In this document: positions 30,549 to 36,979 of the stretch, piece by piece
Layout: the number at the start of each line of letters is the position of its first letter
How positions within the stretch are numbered: position 1 is the first letter of the stretch
Source of the DNA: a virus
Length of the DNA stretch: 41,782 nucleotides
Reading direction: 5' to 3' (one strand)
IMG/VR virus record: IMGVR_UViG_3300046009_009585
Coordinates: 1 to 41,782 of that record
Position numbers and translations under genes: made by a program
The notes under the pieces: model-generated
What the model saw: only the letters and a program-made list of their open reading frames with translations
Told to the model about the DNA's origin: nothing
The model's database searches: none

Positions 30549-30877
30549 TCTCCGTCCTCCTTTGCGGTCCAATAGCTGCGGGCTTTTGTTAATGCGTCGA
30601 GTGCTTGGCGGTGTGCTCGTGGGTCGTTTGGGAATGCTTGCAAGCGGTCCAGGGCGGCCAGCAAATCGGGGGCGGCGGAAATGAGCTTCGCATTTGCGAG
30701 GGCTTCGTCGGTGTGGGGTGCAAAGGCGGCGACATTAACGCTGGCCAATGACAGCGGGCCTTGCGGGTGGTCGTAGGAATTGCCCTGGGTAACTTTCAAA
30801 ATGCTTTGAGAAGAGTCGAACGCGTCGCGCTCATAATGAACGAGCCACGGGCCGGGTGTGTGGGTTGGTGCGCTCAT
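30545..30877 (-). CDS. THTPGPW-type phage protein (110 aa)
   Basis: The start (MSAPTHTPGPWLVHYERDAF) and the stretch ANAKLISAAPDLLAALDRLQ match a family of small phage proteins that I recognise by the THTPGPW start and the AAPDLLAAL helix, without known function. The neighbour upstream (30874) opens in the same way, so the two share a module. I chose the ATG at 30877, which overlaps the previous stop (ATGA); an earlier start would remove that coupling. Confidence 0.7.
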   Translation of the reverse strand: MSAPTHTPGPWLVHYERDAFDSSQSILKVTQGNSYDHPQGPLSLASVNVAAFAPHTDEALANAKLISAAPDLLAALDRLQAFPNDPRAHRQALDALTKARSYWTAKEDGE

Positions 30878-31116
30878 GATTTGAAAATAATGGTGTTTTC
30901 CTTGTAAGCGGCGCGATTCATTGGGCAATCCATGGCGGAATGACCAAAATCTGTAACAAAATAAGAAACCTTGGTTTCTCGTTTCCTTTTAATTGCGTAA
31001 GTAATGGCGCGCTCTATACGCGCCGCCGTATTTGGACAGGTAGCCTCAATAAGTCGGCCTCGGGTTTTAATGTTTCCAGCATACCACGGGCCGGAGGTGT
31101 GAGTTGGTGCGTGCAT
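30874..31116 (-). CDS. Second THTxGPW-type protein (80 aa)
   Basis: The start, MHAPTHTSGPWYAGNIKTRG, parallels that of the gene just downstream. The middle (CPNTAARIERAITYAIKRKR) is basic and helical, and the end (FGHSAMDCPMNRAAYKENTI) contains Cys and His that could bind metal. An SD-like AGGA lies about eight bases before the ATG. It is separated from ArdA by 24 bp and is likely part of the same leftward operon. Confidence 0.65.
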   Translation of the reverse strand: MHAPTHTSGPWYAGNIKTRGRLIEATCPNTAARIERAITYAIKRKRETKVSYFVTDFGHSAMDCPMNRAAYKENTIIFKS

Positions 31117-31140
31117 TTGGGTTTTCCTTTCTTTGGGGGG

Positions 31141-31659
31141 TTAGTGATTAAGGAAAAACCAGATCGCGCCGGAATCGTCTTCACTGGTGGCGTAGTCATA
31201 ACGGAGGTTGCAATTCCAACTTGCTTCCCAATCAATGACGATCCATGAGGGGAAATCCTTGGGAATCTCGCCGCATTCTTCGGCTTGTCGCTCGGCGAAC
31301 TCGGCGAATGAATCGGCGGTGCCTTGGAAAGCGTCCCGGGCGTCTTCGATAGTGAGACCTTCGCAGCCGATGGCGTCGCAATATCGGGCCAATAATTCGC
31401 GGTCCCGCTCATCGAGGGCGAGCCAATCCCAAAGCTCGGCGGCGCATCCGCTCTCGCCGTAAAACTCGCGGGGGAATCCCTCGAAGTCTTGAAACATAAA
31501 CTCGGGGTCGGCTTCGTCTTTGTGGAGTTCGGCGCAGGCCGCATAGAAGCTTTCTTTGTCGTGGCCTTCGAGGCTCATCCAAGCGCCTTGGAGGCTGCCG
31601 GAATTATACTTTGCGTAGGTGCCCACATAAAGGCGGGGCTCGGTGGTGTGCGTTGTCAT
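31141..31659 (-). CDS. ardA: ArdA-type antirestriction protein (172 aa)
   Basis: The N-terminus RLYVGTYAKYNSGSLQGAWM and the stretch EFMFQDFEGFPREFYGESG are hallmark ArdA sequence. The protein is strongly acidic (37 Asp/Glu against 12 Lys/Arg by count), as expected for a DNA mimic that occupies type I restriction-modification enzymes. The length is typical for the family. The ATG at 31659 follows an AAAGA-containing leader. It heads the leftward string that leads into the small unknown genes and integrase, and so marks the string as possibly anti-defence. Confidence 0.9.
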   Translation of the reverse strand: MTTHTTEPRLYVGTYAKYNSGSLQGAWMSLEGHDKESFYAACAELHKDEADPEFMFQDFEGFPREFYGESGCAAELWDWLALDERDRELLARYCDAIGCEGLTIEDARDAFQGTADSFAEFAERQAEECGEIPKDFPSWIVIDWEASWNCNLRYDYATSEDDSGAIWFFLNH

Positions 31660-31838
31660 TTTTCGTCTTTCTTTTAGAGGTGCCCGGTGCCGCCGGGTCG
31701 GAGACTGCGTTTTGCGGTCTGGCGTTGAATGTAACGACAAACAAAGGGAGCGCAAGAGATTTTTTTGAGGGGGTGTAATTTTTCTGAAAATTTCTGTTGA
31801 CAGGCGCGGAGGCCGATGGAATGGGCTTCTGCCGAGGA
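31660..31838. other. 179-bp intergenic region upstream of ardA
   Basis: The region is A/T-rich near its middle. A weak leftward promoter candidate is TTGCGC with TACATT 16 bp downstream (minus strand, about 31726-31753). A perfect TTGACA occurs on the plus strand at 31797, but no matching -10 sits 17 bp downstream. No coding sequence is supported here. Confidence 0.4.
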
Positions 31839-32249
31839 CTAGGGGATTTTATTCGGGAGGCGTTTGCGGGGTGGCCCCCAATAAATTTCGCGCTCGGGGA
31901 TGGCGTGGGGGCTGACGATGCCGACTTGGGACGGGGGCACGGTATGGGTGAGAAATGATTCGGCGGCGGTGCTGCCATCGGGCCAGCGGGCGCGGAGGAT
32001 TTGGACCTGGTAGCCGTTGGCGGGCCAGCGTGGGCGCTGGTGGAAATCGGGGGAAAAGGTGAGCTGAACGGGTGCGGCTCCGAGAACATCGCCGTTCCAA
32101 TCAATGATGCCGCCGGGTGGGCTGGTGCGGATGGTGATCTGGTGCGGCGGGAGCGTGGCGCGGCGCTCGGGCAGCGGCTCGGCGGGTGGCCGGGTGGCGC
32201 AGGCGGTGAGGAGGGCGCAGGCGGCTAGGATGGCGGCTCGGCGGGGCAT
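31839..32249 (-). CDS. Lipoprotein with PEGA-like domain (136 aa)
   Basis: It has a signal peptide (RRAAILAACALLTAC) with lipobox LTAC, then a Pro-rich linker. The body (ITIRTSPPGGIIDWNGDVLG, then AAPVQLTF) fits a PEGA-like beta domain. The start lies one base from the stop of the RHH gene upstream, so it is co-transcribed with the repressor-type gene and would be expressed in a lysogen. An outer-membrane lipoprotein made in the prophage state could block superinfection, but that is inference. Confidence 0.7.
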   Translation of the reverse strand: MPRRAAILAACALLTACATRPPAEPLPERRATLPPHQITIRTSPPGGIIDWNGDVLGAAPVQLTFSPDFHQRPRWPANGYQVQILRARWPDGSTAAESFLTHTVPPSQVGIVSPHAIPEREIYWGPPRKRLPNKIP

Positions 32250-32250
32250 G

Positions 32251-32547
32251 TCAGGTCGTGGATTTGTCCGATCCAGTCTTGTGGGAGTTGGGTTGCGGGG
32301 CTGTTGATGACCCAGTGGCGAAAATCTCGGACGCTTTCAAGATCTCGGCACCAACATTCCCGCTCTGGGGCGCGGTTTTTCCCTGGGATTGAGCGAATGC
32401 CACGGGGTTGCTCGGCATCATGCCGAAGAACTGCCGGAGCGAGGCGACGACAACCTGCGAGCGCGACAAATTATTTTGTTCTGCGTAGGCGCTGACAAGC
32501 TTGTGCAAGTCCTCGGGCAAGCGGGTGTCTATTTTTTTATGATTCAC
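32251..32547 (-). CDS. Leftward ribbon-helix-helix regulator (98 aa)
   Basis: Directly at the start lies an RHH domain: HKKIDTRLPEDLHKLVSAYA, then LSRSQVVVASLRQFFG. The remaining 50 residues are loose and end in KTGSDKSTT. I chose the GTG at 32547 since the RHH strand begins there; an ATG at 32631 in the same frame would overlap the divergent gene. It faces away from a second RHH gene at 32630, like a two-repressor switch. It probably binds the shared intergenic region. Confidence 0.7.
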   Translation of the reverse strand: MNHKKIDTRLPEDLHKLVSAYAEQNNLSRSQVVVASLRQFFGMMPSNPVAFAQSQGKTAPQSGNVGAEILKASEIFATGSSTAPQPNSHKTGSDKSTT

Positions 32548-32629
32548 GCCGCAAATGTCGGAAATTTTCTGATGAGCGCAATATTTTTTATTTGACAGTC
32601 TGCAAAGTTCTGACAAATGTCGGCACCGC
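32548..32629. promoter_or_regulatory. Control region between two divergent RHH genes
   Basis: CAAATGTCGG occurs twice (32552-32561 and 32614-32623), one copy next to each start. TTGACA (32592-32597) and TGACAA (32611-32616) half-site-like sequences lie between, and the palindrome TTGTCAGACAA occurs inside the rightward gene at 32773. The middle is very A/T-rich (ATATTTTTTATTT). Repeats of this size fit RHH operators. No perfect -10 element could be named. Confidence 0.6.
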
Positions 32630-32824
32630 ATGAATGAGAAACCTAAACACCAACGCGTGACAACGCGGCTCCCGGAGCCGCTCTGTGAGCTGATCCGCGA
32701 GCGAGCGGGCAAACAAATGTGCAGCACATCGGACATCGTTCGGCAATCTTTGCTCGCTTTTTTTGCGGGTAGTTGTCAGACAAACACAGGCAAAACTCTG
32801 GCAGCCGATGAGGTCGCAATATGA
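32630..32824 (+). CDS. Rightward ribbon-helix-helix regulator (64 aa)
   Basis: The RHH domain VTTRLPEPLCELIRERAG, then STSDIVRQSLLAFF, covers most of the protein and parallels the domain of the divergent gene at 32251. It probably acts as the opposing regulator of the switch. A palindromic TTGTC-A-GACAA lies within its own coding end (32773). The stop overlaps the next gene's ATG by 4 bp. Confidence 0.7.
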   Translation: MNEKPKHQRVTTRLPEPLCELIRERAGKQMCSTSDIVRQSLLAFFAGSCQTNTGKTLAADEVAI

Positions 32825-32973
32825 AACGGGAGCGGCTTTTTTTGGTGCGCGGGTTTGACCCGTTCACGGGTCCGGTGGGGGAATATTTTTGGGCAGCGAC
32901 GCGCACGGCGGCGGAGGCGGCTTTTTTTGGCCGGTTCGGGCTGCGGGCGGTGAGCGTGGAGGGTGTGCGATGA
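32821..32973 (+). CDS. Small early protein (50 aa)
   Basis: The product of 50 residues opens with MKRERLFLVRGFDPFTGPVG and EYFWAATRTAAEAAFFGRFG. No family is recognised. ATGA overlaps link it to both neighbours, so it is co-translated in the rightward early unit. Confidence 0.6.
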   Translation: MKRERLFLVRGFDPFTGPVGEYFWAATRTAAEAAFFGRFGLRAVSVEGVR

Positions 32974-33080
32974 GCGGCGCGGATTTTTTGCGGTTGGGCG
33001 GTTATTTTTTGGAATTTGCCGCCTCGGTGGTCGTGCCGGTTTTCTTTTTAACCTGGGCGACTTGGAGGGCGGCGCGATGA
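32970..33080 (+). CDS. Tiny membrane protein (36 aa)
   Basis: These 36 residues contain one hydrophobic helix (LEFAASVVVPVFFLTW) with a basic C-terminus (RAAR). It overlaps both neighbours by ATGA. Size and hydrophobicity suggest a single-pass membrane protein; the function is unknown. Confidence 0.55.
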   Translation: MSGADFLRLGGYFLEFAASVVVPVFFLTWATWRAAR

Positions 33081-33298
33081 TTGAGCAGCATTGGAGCATT
33101 CAGAAACTAGCGGATCGGCTCGGGCTGGCTAAATCCTCGATTCATCGGGCGATCACTGAGGGGCGGCTGTCGGCGGTGTCTTTTGGGCACCGGCTGTTGA
33201 TACCGGAAAGCGCCATCGAGGCATATCTAGACGCGCACCGGCTGGGGCCGCCACTGCCTGCCCGGAAGACTCGGCAAACGACACCCGCTCTTTCTTAA
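33077..33298 (+). CDS. Excisionase-like HTH protein (73 aa)
   Basis: MIEQHWSIQKLADRLGLAKS and SIHRAITEGRLSAVSFGHRL form the helix-turn-helix of excisionase/MerR-like (HTH_17-type) proteins, which end in a strand and helix (ESAIEAYLDAHR). In a phage with an integrase this could be the excisionase. The integrase lies 4 kb away on the other strand, so an early transcription regulator is also possible. ATGA overlap with the upstream gene. Confidence 0.7.
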   Translation: MIEQHWSIQKLADRLGLAKSSIHRAITEGRLSAVSFGHRLLIPESAIEAYLDAHRLGPPLPARKTRQTTPALS

Positions 33299-33301
33299 CC
33301 C

Positions 33302-34201
33302 ATGCCACCCGAGGACGCCGCGCCGTCTTTTTTTTGTGCCCAAAATTCCCATGGGGTGAATACCCCAGAGGGAAAGACCCCATTGCAGGCCGTGGAAGCC
33401 GCCGCCGCCGCCGCGCCTTTTCTTTTTTTGGAGGCGGAAATCGGGTTTGAGAAGTTGGAGGCTGTCGGGGAGTTTACCGGCGAGCGCCTGCTTTCCCGGA
33501 GGCCGGAGACTTATCGGGCCCTGGTGCGGATGCTGGCGGAGGGATTGAGCGGGTCGAGCATCGCCCGGGCTTGTCAGGTCTCGAGAAATACCGTGGCGGC
33601 TGTCCGGGAGCGGGAAGGATTTTCAATAGAGCAGCAGAAAAAGGAGCTGCTGACGACGATTCGCCGGGGATCGCAAGTCGCCGCCGAGCGGGTGGTCGAG
33701 CTGATCCCGCACATCCAGAACGCGAAGGATGCCGCCATCACGCTGGCCGTGCTCGTGGACAAGGCGCAACTCCTGGCCGGTGAGGCGACGAGCCGGGTTG
33801 AGAGGGTGGACGCTACCGAGGACAAGCTGCGGGATATGCTGGCCAGCTTGCCGGTGCTTGAGGGTGAGGTTGTTTCAACCGGTCCAAGCTCCGGCGCGCC
33901 GGAACAAAAGGGACCGGATGCCCGGGCGTTGCCTGGCCGGTCTGAGGCTCGGGTTGATATAGGATCAACTGCTTTAGGGGCCGCTTCACTACTGAGCGCC
34001 GAAGCGGGGGCCACTTTGGGGGGCCACATGGCCGAGGCCGAGGACGCCGAGCCGGTCGAGACGACGCCCCGGGCCGAGGATTTGAGGGGGGGGGCGGGGG
34101 TCGAGATTTTGGCAGCCCCCCCACATCACACCACTCATTCGGGTTCACAGAAAATTTTATCCAAAGGCGACCCCTCCGCGCCTGCGCCAGAAGCCCCCTA
34201 G
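33302..34201 (+). CDS. HTH protein with long helical and disordered tail (299 aa)
   Basis: Residues about 70-100 (RALVRMLAEGLSGSSIARAC, then VSRNTVAAVRERE) are a helix-turn-helix. Next comes a long helical section with ITLAVLVDKAQLLAGEATSR, which in related proteins follows a similar HTH. The C-terminal third is low-complexity (EDAEPVETTPRAEDL). It could be a regulator or a small terminase subunit: no obvious TerS lies by TerL. The DNA near its 3' end contains three copies of the att arm-type repeat (33977-34027). The start is the ATG at 33302, after TAA plus three bases. Confidence 0.6.
   Translation: MPPEDAAPSFFCAQNSHGVNTPEGKTPLQAVEAAAAAAPFLFLEAEIGFEKLEAVGEFTGERLLSRRPETYRALVRMLAEGLSGSSIARACQVSRNTVAAVREREGFSIEQQKKELLTTIRRGSQVAAERVVELIPHIQNAKDAAITLAVLVDKAQLLAGEATSRVERVDATEDKLRDMLASLPVLEGEVVSTGPSSGAPEQKGPDARALPGRSEARVDIGSTALGAASLLSAEAGATLGGHMAEAEDAEPVETTPRAEDLRGGAGVEILAAPPHHTTHSGSQKILSKGDPSAPAPEAP
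33977..34027. repeat. Arm-type repeat cluster inside the HTH gene
   Basis: GGGGCCGCTT (33977-33986), GGGGGCCACTTT (34006-34017) and GGGGGGCCAC (34018-34027) match the repeats around attP. The pair at 34006 has the same close spacing as the pair at 29288. A 7-bp inverted repeat CCGCTTC/GAAGCGG overlaps them (33981-33987, 34001-34007). Confidence 0.7.
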
Positions 34202-34224
34202 AAACCATTTTCCATTTCCAACCT

Positions 34225-34485
34225 ATGCCAACCCTACAAAAAGAAAAAAAACCCGCACCGGTCGCGCCTGTGGCGAAGCCGGAATACATCGAGGCCCAGA
34301 TCATGGGCCGCGAGATCAACCCCGAATACCTCAGCCTCCGCGTGCCCGATGCGGATGGTAATTGGCGCAAGGCCCGTCTGCGCATCCCGCGCCGTCTCAG
34401 CCATTGCTTCAAAATCCACTCCACCGTGCGCGTCGCTGCTACCGCCGACCCCATGATGTTCGAGCCCTTCCCCTCCATCCTATGA
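34225..34485 (+). CDS. Small protein at the start of the replication block (86 aa)
   Basis: A Lys/Pro-rich N-terminus is followed by a beta-rich body: YIEAQIMGREINPEYLSLRV, then KARLRIPRRLSHCFKIHSTV. The basic, strand-rich body could bind nucleic acid, but no family is recognised. It starts at the ATG at 34225, after an A/T/C-rich leader without Shine-Dalgarno, and overlaps the next gene by ATGA. Confidence 0.6.
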   Translation: MPTLQKEKKPAPVAPVAKPEYIEAQIMGREINPEYLSLRVPDADGNWRKARLRIPRRLSHCFKIHSTVRVAATADPMMFEPFPSIL

Positions 34486-34637
34486 GCGCCACCGAAGCTA
34501 TTCTCTACGCGCTGGTTTCGCTCGGCTCTTCCTTCGCTTGCTACCGCATAGGCCGCGACGAGGAAAAGAAAAAATGGCTCGCATGGTTTCGTGCGCACTA
34601 TCCGAACCGCCTCAACTCCCGCAATTTCCCCGAATGA
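34482..34637 (+). CDS. Small protein with N-terminal hydrophobic helix (51 aa)
   Basis: The N-terminal helix (ATEAILYALVSLGSSFACY) is hydrophobic and could span the membrane. A charged segment follows (RDEEKKKWLAWFRAHY). ATGA overlaps connect it with the genes on both sides. The function is unknown. Confidence 0.55.
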   Translation: MSATEAILYALVSLGSSFACYRIGRDEEKKKWLAWFRAHYPNRLNSRNFPE

Positions 34638-35191
34638 AAAGCCGACTCCTCATCATCGACACCGAGACCGGGGGCTTTGACCCCGCGCAGCACGCTTTGC
34701 TTTCGCTCGCCGCCGTGGATAGCACGGATGGCGAGGCGTTTACCGCCCTTATCCGCCCCTCGCCCGAGTGGATTTGCGACCCGCAAGCCCTTGCAAAAAA
34801 CGGCCTCACCCTCGATTTTCTGGAAAAAAACGGGCGGCCCGAACGCGAGGTCCTGCAAGACTTCGCCTTGTGGATCGGCGAGCGACGCTGGCACATCATC
34901 GCCGGTTGCAATGTCGCCTTCGACCTGATCTTCCTCACCGCCGCCTTCCACCGGCACGGCCTCGCTTGGCCTGGCCGGAAAAGCATCGATCTCCAAGCCG
35001 CCGCCTGGCTCGCCCACGAGACCGGAGCCATCGAGCTACCGCTAGGCAAGGACGACCAGCCCCGCCTCTCGCTCGACCACATCGCCGCCACCCTCGGGTT
35101 CTCCCGCAGTGGCAAGACCCACAACGCCCTAGAGGACGCCCTCCTCACCATGGCCTGCCTCCACCGCCTCATCGCCCCCACCCCCCAATGA
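34634..35191 (+). CDS. DnaQ-like 3'-5' exonuclease (185 aa)
   Basis: Three exonuclease motifs of the DEDDh type appear in order: LLIIDTETGGFDP (residues about 5-17), NVAFDLIFLTAA (about 95) and HNALEDALLTMA near the end. This is the fold of proofreading subunits and similar nucleases. The phage encodes no polymerase, so it probably trims DNA ends or acts with the host polymerase or during recombination. The start overlaps the previous stop (ATGA). Confidence 0.85.
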   Translation: MKSRLLIIDTETGGFDPAQHALLSLAAVDSTDGEAFTALIRPSPEWICDPQALAKNGLTLDFLEKNGRPEREVLQDFALWIGERRWHIIAGCNVAFDLIFLTAAFHRHGLAWPGRKSIDLQAAAWLAHETGAIELPLGKDDQPRLSLDHIAATLGFSRSGKTHNALEDALLTMACLHRLIAPTPQ

Positions 35192-35376
35192 GAGAAGAAA
35201 CCCGCAAAGCCCAACCCATGCCGCCCGATCTCCAACCCATCACCCTCCACGACAGCCGCGCCGGTTGGAAAACCACCTTTAACGCCAAAGAAATCAATGA
35301 CGCCTGCAACCGCTGGCTCATGAAAAACGACGCCTCCTTTGCCAAATCCCGCCGAAAAAAATTCGGCCAAATTTAA
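35188..35376 (+). CDS. Small basic protein (62 aa)
   Basis: The 62-residue product (LHDSRAGWKTTFNAKEINDA, then RWLMKNDASFAKSRRKKFGQ) is basic at the end and helical. It overlaps the exonuclease by ATGA and precedes the initiator by eight bases. No family is recognised. Confidence 0.6.
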   Translation: MREETRKAQPMPPDLQPITLHDSRAGWKTTFNAKEINDACNRWLMKNDASFAKSRRKKFGQI

Positions 35377-35383
35377 CCACTTT

Positions 35384-36292
35384 ATGAACTGGATAAAAAT
35401 GCGCAGCAATCTCTGGGACGACCCCCGAATCAACCAGATTTGCGACCTCACGAGCAAACGCGAAAACGAAGTCATCGGCAGTCTTTATTGGCTCTGGGCA
35501 ATGGCCGACCAACAGAGCGTAGATGGAAACCTCAAAGGCTATTCGCCAGCTTCCATCGACCGGAAGGCTTATATCAAAGGCTTCTCCGCCGCCCTTGTAA
35601 AAGTCGGTTGGCTTTTAGAAACGGAAGATGGAGTGCAGGTTGCACGCTTCGATGAGCACAACGGAGCCTCCGCAAAAAGACGCGCCTCCGAGGCCAAGCG
35701 AATGCAATTCGTTCGCAAACCGAACGCAACCCGTGCGCAACCCATGCGAACGGAAATCGAACAGGATGCGCAGCTAGATAAGAATAGAATAGAATATACC
35801 CCTATAAGTCCCCAAGGGGACGAGGAATTGGAGTTGGATTGCGAGGAATCTTCCGCACCCGAGCATCCCGTCCTCACCCGGTTGCGCGATTTGTTCCGCA
35901 TGAAGCCCGAGACCGACTTCGACGCCTCCACCCACCGGGCTTGGCAAAAAAATAAAAAAAGCGCCGCCGCGCTCCCCGAGTCCGATTGGGCTCTCCTCGC
36001 GTGGGCCTACCGGCAGACCGAGGGCGACGCCGCCCGCTACCGCCGCCGCGACCCCGCCACCCTGCTGAATAACCTCCTCGCCGAAGTCCTCCGCGCCCGC
36101 GAATGGGCCCGCACCGCCGGAGTCAACCCCACCGCCCCCCGCCCCCGGCCCACCGAGCCCGAAGGCTGGCAAGACATCATCACCGAAGCCGACCCCAGCT
36201 ACAACTGCACCACCTGGTTCGAGCTCCCCGAAAGCCTCCGCTCCTTCGTCCGCGAGCGCGTCGCCCAGATCGAAGCCGAAAACGCCGCATGA
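35384..36292 (+). CDS. Replication initiator, phage O-like (302 aa)
   Basis: The N-terminal domain matches a common winged-helix type of phage replication protein: MNWIKMRSNLWDDPRINQIC, VIGSLYWLWAMAD, GFSAALVKVGWL, then FDEHNGASAKRRASE. The HNGASAKRRA ending is a useful signature. A long loose linker follows (about residues 130-180), then helical DnaT-like sequence (STHRAWQKNKKS; LLNNLLAEVLRAREW). It should bind the phage origin and load the DnaB-like helicase encoded downstream. Starts at the ATG at 35384. Confidence 0.8.
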   Translation: MNWIKMRSNLWDDPRINQICDLTSKRENEVIGSLYWLWAMADQQSVDGNLKGYSPASIDRKAYIKGFSAALVKVGWLLETEDGVQVARFDEHNGASAKRRASEAKRMQFVRKPNATRAQPMRTEIEQDAQLDKNRIEYTPISPQGDEELELDCEESSAPEHPVLTRLRDLFRMKPETDFDASTHRAWQKNKKSAAALPESDWALLAWAYRQTEGDAARYRRRDPATLLNNLLAEVLRAREWARTAGVNPTAPRPRPTEPEGWQDIITEADPSYNCTTWFELPESLRSFVRERVAQIEAENAA

Positions 36293-36453
36293 ATCAAAAT
36301 ATGAAATTAACCTTAGAAAACAAACGCCTTCTGCCGTGGCAATATATGAGCAAAGCAGATTGCTCGGCAGCGGTAGAAGAACGGTTGCGAGCGATCAAAG
36401 CAGACATCGCCCCCCTCTTGAAAGCAGAAACTAAACGCAAAAAACGCAAATGA
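36289..36453 (+). CDS. Small Lys-rich protein, paralogue A (54 aa)
   Basis: YMSKADCSAAVEERLRAIKA and DIAPLLKAETKRKKRK form a helix with a basic tail. The protein 36794-36979 repeats the layout (YLSKPEREALVKEGVRLIKE, ending STKNKKRK), so these are paralogues on either side of a coiled-coil gene. The function is unknown. ATGA overlaps on both sides. Confidence 0.6.
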   Translation: MNQNMKLTLENKRLLPWQYMSKADCSAAVEERLRAIKADIAPLLKAETKRKKRK

Positions 36454-36797
36454 GAGACTTTCTACAAATCGTTGACTACGACAAAGACCAATTAGCGTAT
36501 GCGCTTGCAAACGCGATCAAAGAGCGGGATGAGGCGCGGGAGGCGGCTGCAAAGTGGGAGTCGTCATTTGACGCCATGGAACGCGCAGGCGCAGAACAAG
36601 CCCGCCGCGCTGATGAGAATCGCGAATGGGCATTGAGAGCAGAACGCGAGCGCGACGAGGCGCGGGAGCTTTGCCGCGAGCTGAGTGATCTCGTCGCTTA
36701 CGGACTCGGCCAGTCCGGCGAACCGTGGTCGCTCGATGCCATGCGCCAAGCCACGGACGCGATTAAAAAGGCAAAAGCCTTGGAGAGCGCGAAATGA
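36450..36797 (+). CDS. Coiled-coil protein (115 aa)
   Basis: Nearly the whole protein is a charged coiled coil (KERDEAREAAAKWESSFDAM; ALRAERERDEARELCRELSD), ending SLDAMRQATDAIKKAKALE. Such proteins are common in replication-side phage regions, with unknown role. ATGA overlaps on both sides. Confidence 0.65.
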   Translation: MRDFLQIVDYDKDQLAYALANAIKERDEAREAAAKWESSFDAMERAGAEQARRADENREWALRAERERDEARELCRELSDLVAYGLGQSGEPWSLDAMRQATDAIKKAKALESAK

Positions 36798-36979
36798 CCA
36801 CCCCCAAAAAAACAGAAAACGCTAAAAGCCAGAATGTTACTCGGATAAAGCATTTTATTCCTTCGAGTTATTTAAGCAAACCGGAGCGCGAGGCACTGGT
36901 GAAAGAGGGCGTGCGTTTAATCAAGGAAGACATCGAACTTTTAATAAGTGCTTCAACTAAAAACAAAAAACGCAAATGA
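36794..36979 (+). CDS. Small Lys-rich protein, paralogue B (61 aa)
   Basis: The C-terminal 36 residues (YLSKPEREALVKEGVRLIKE, DIELLISASTKNKKRK) align with those of the gene at 36289. The N-terminus (MTTPKKTENAKSQNV) is different and basic. A/T content is higher than in the flanking helicase gene. The overlap with the helicase start (ATGA) suggests co-translation. Confidence 0.6.
   Translation: MTTPKKTENAKSQNVTRIKHFIPSSYLSKPEREALVKEGVRLIKEDIELLISASTKNKKRK

Noticed and set aside
31797-31802. Strong plus-strand promoter at TTGACA
   Set aside because: No -10-like sequence occurs 16-18 bp downstream, and the following genes lie on the opposite strand. The same test fails for TTGACA at 32592.
34225-36292. 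Replication origin
   Set aside because: I looked for iterons in and around the initiator gene and saw no clear set. Strand skew would be needed to place an origin and could not be computed.
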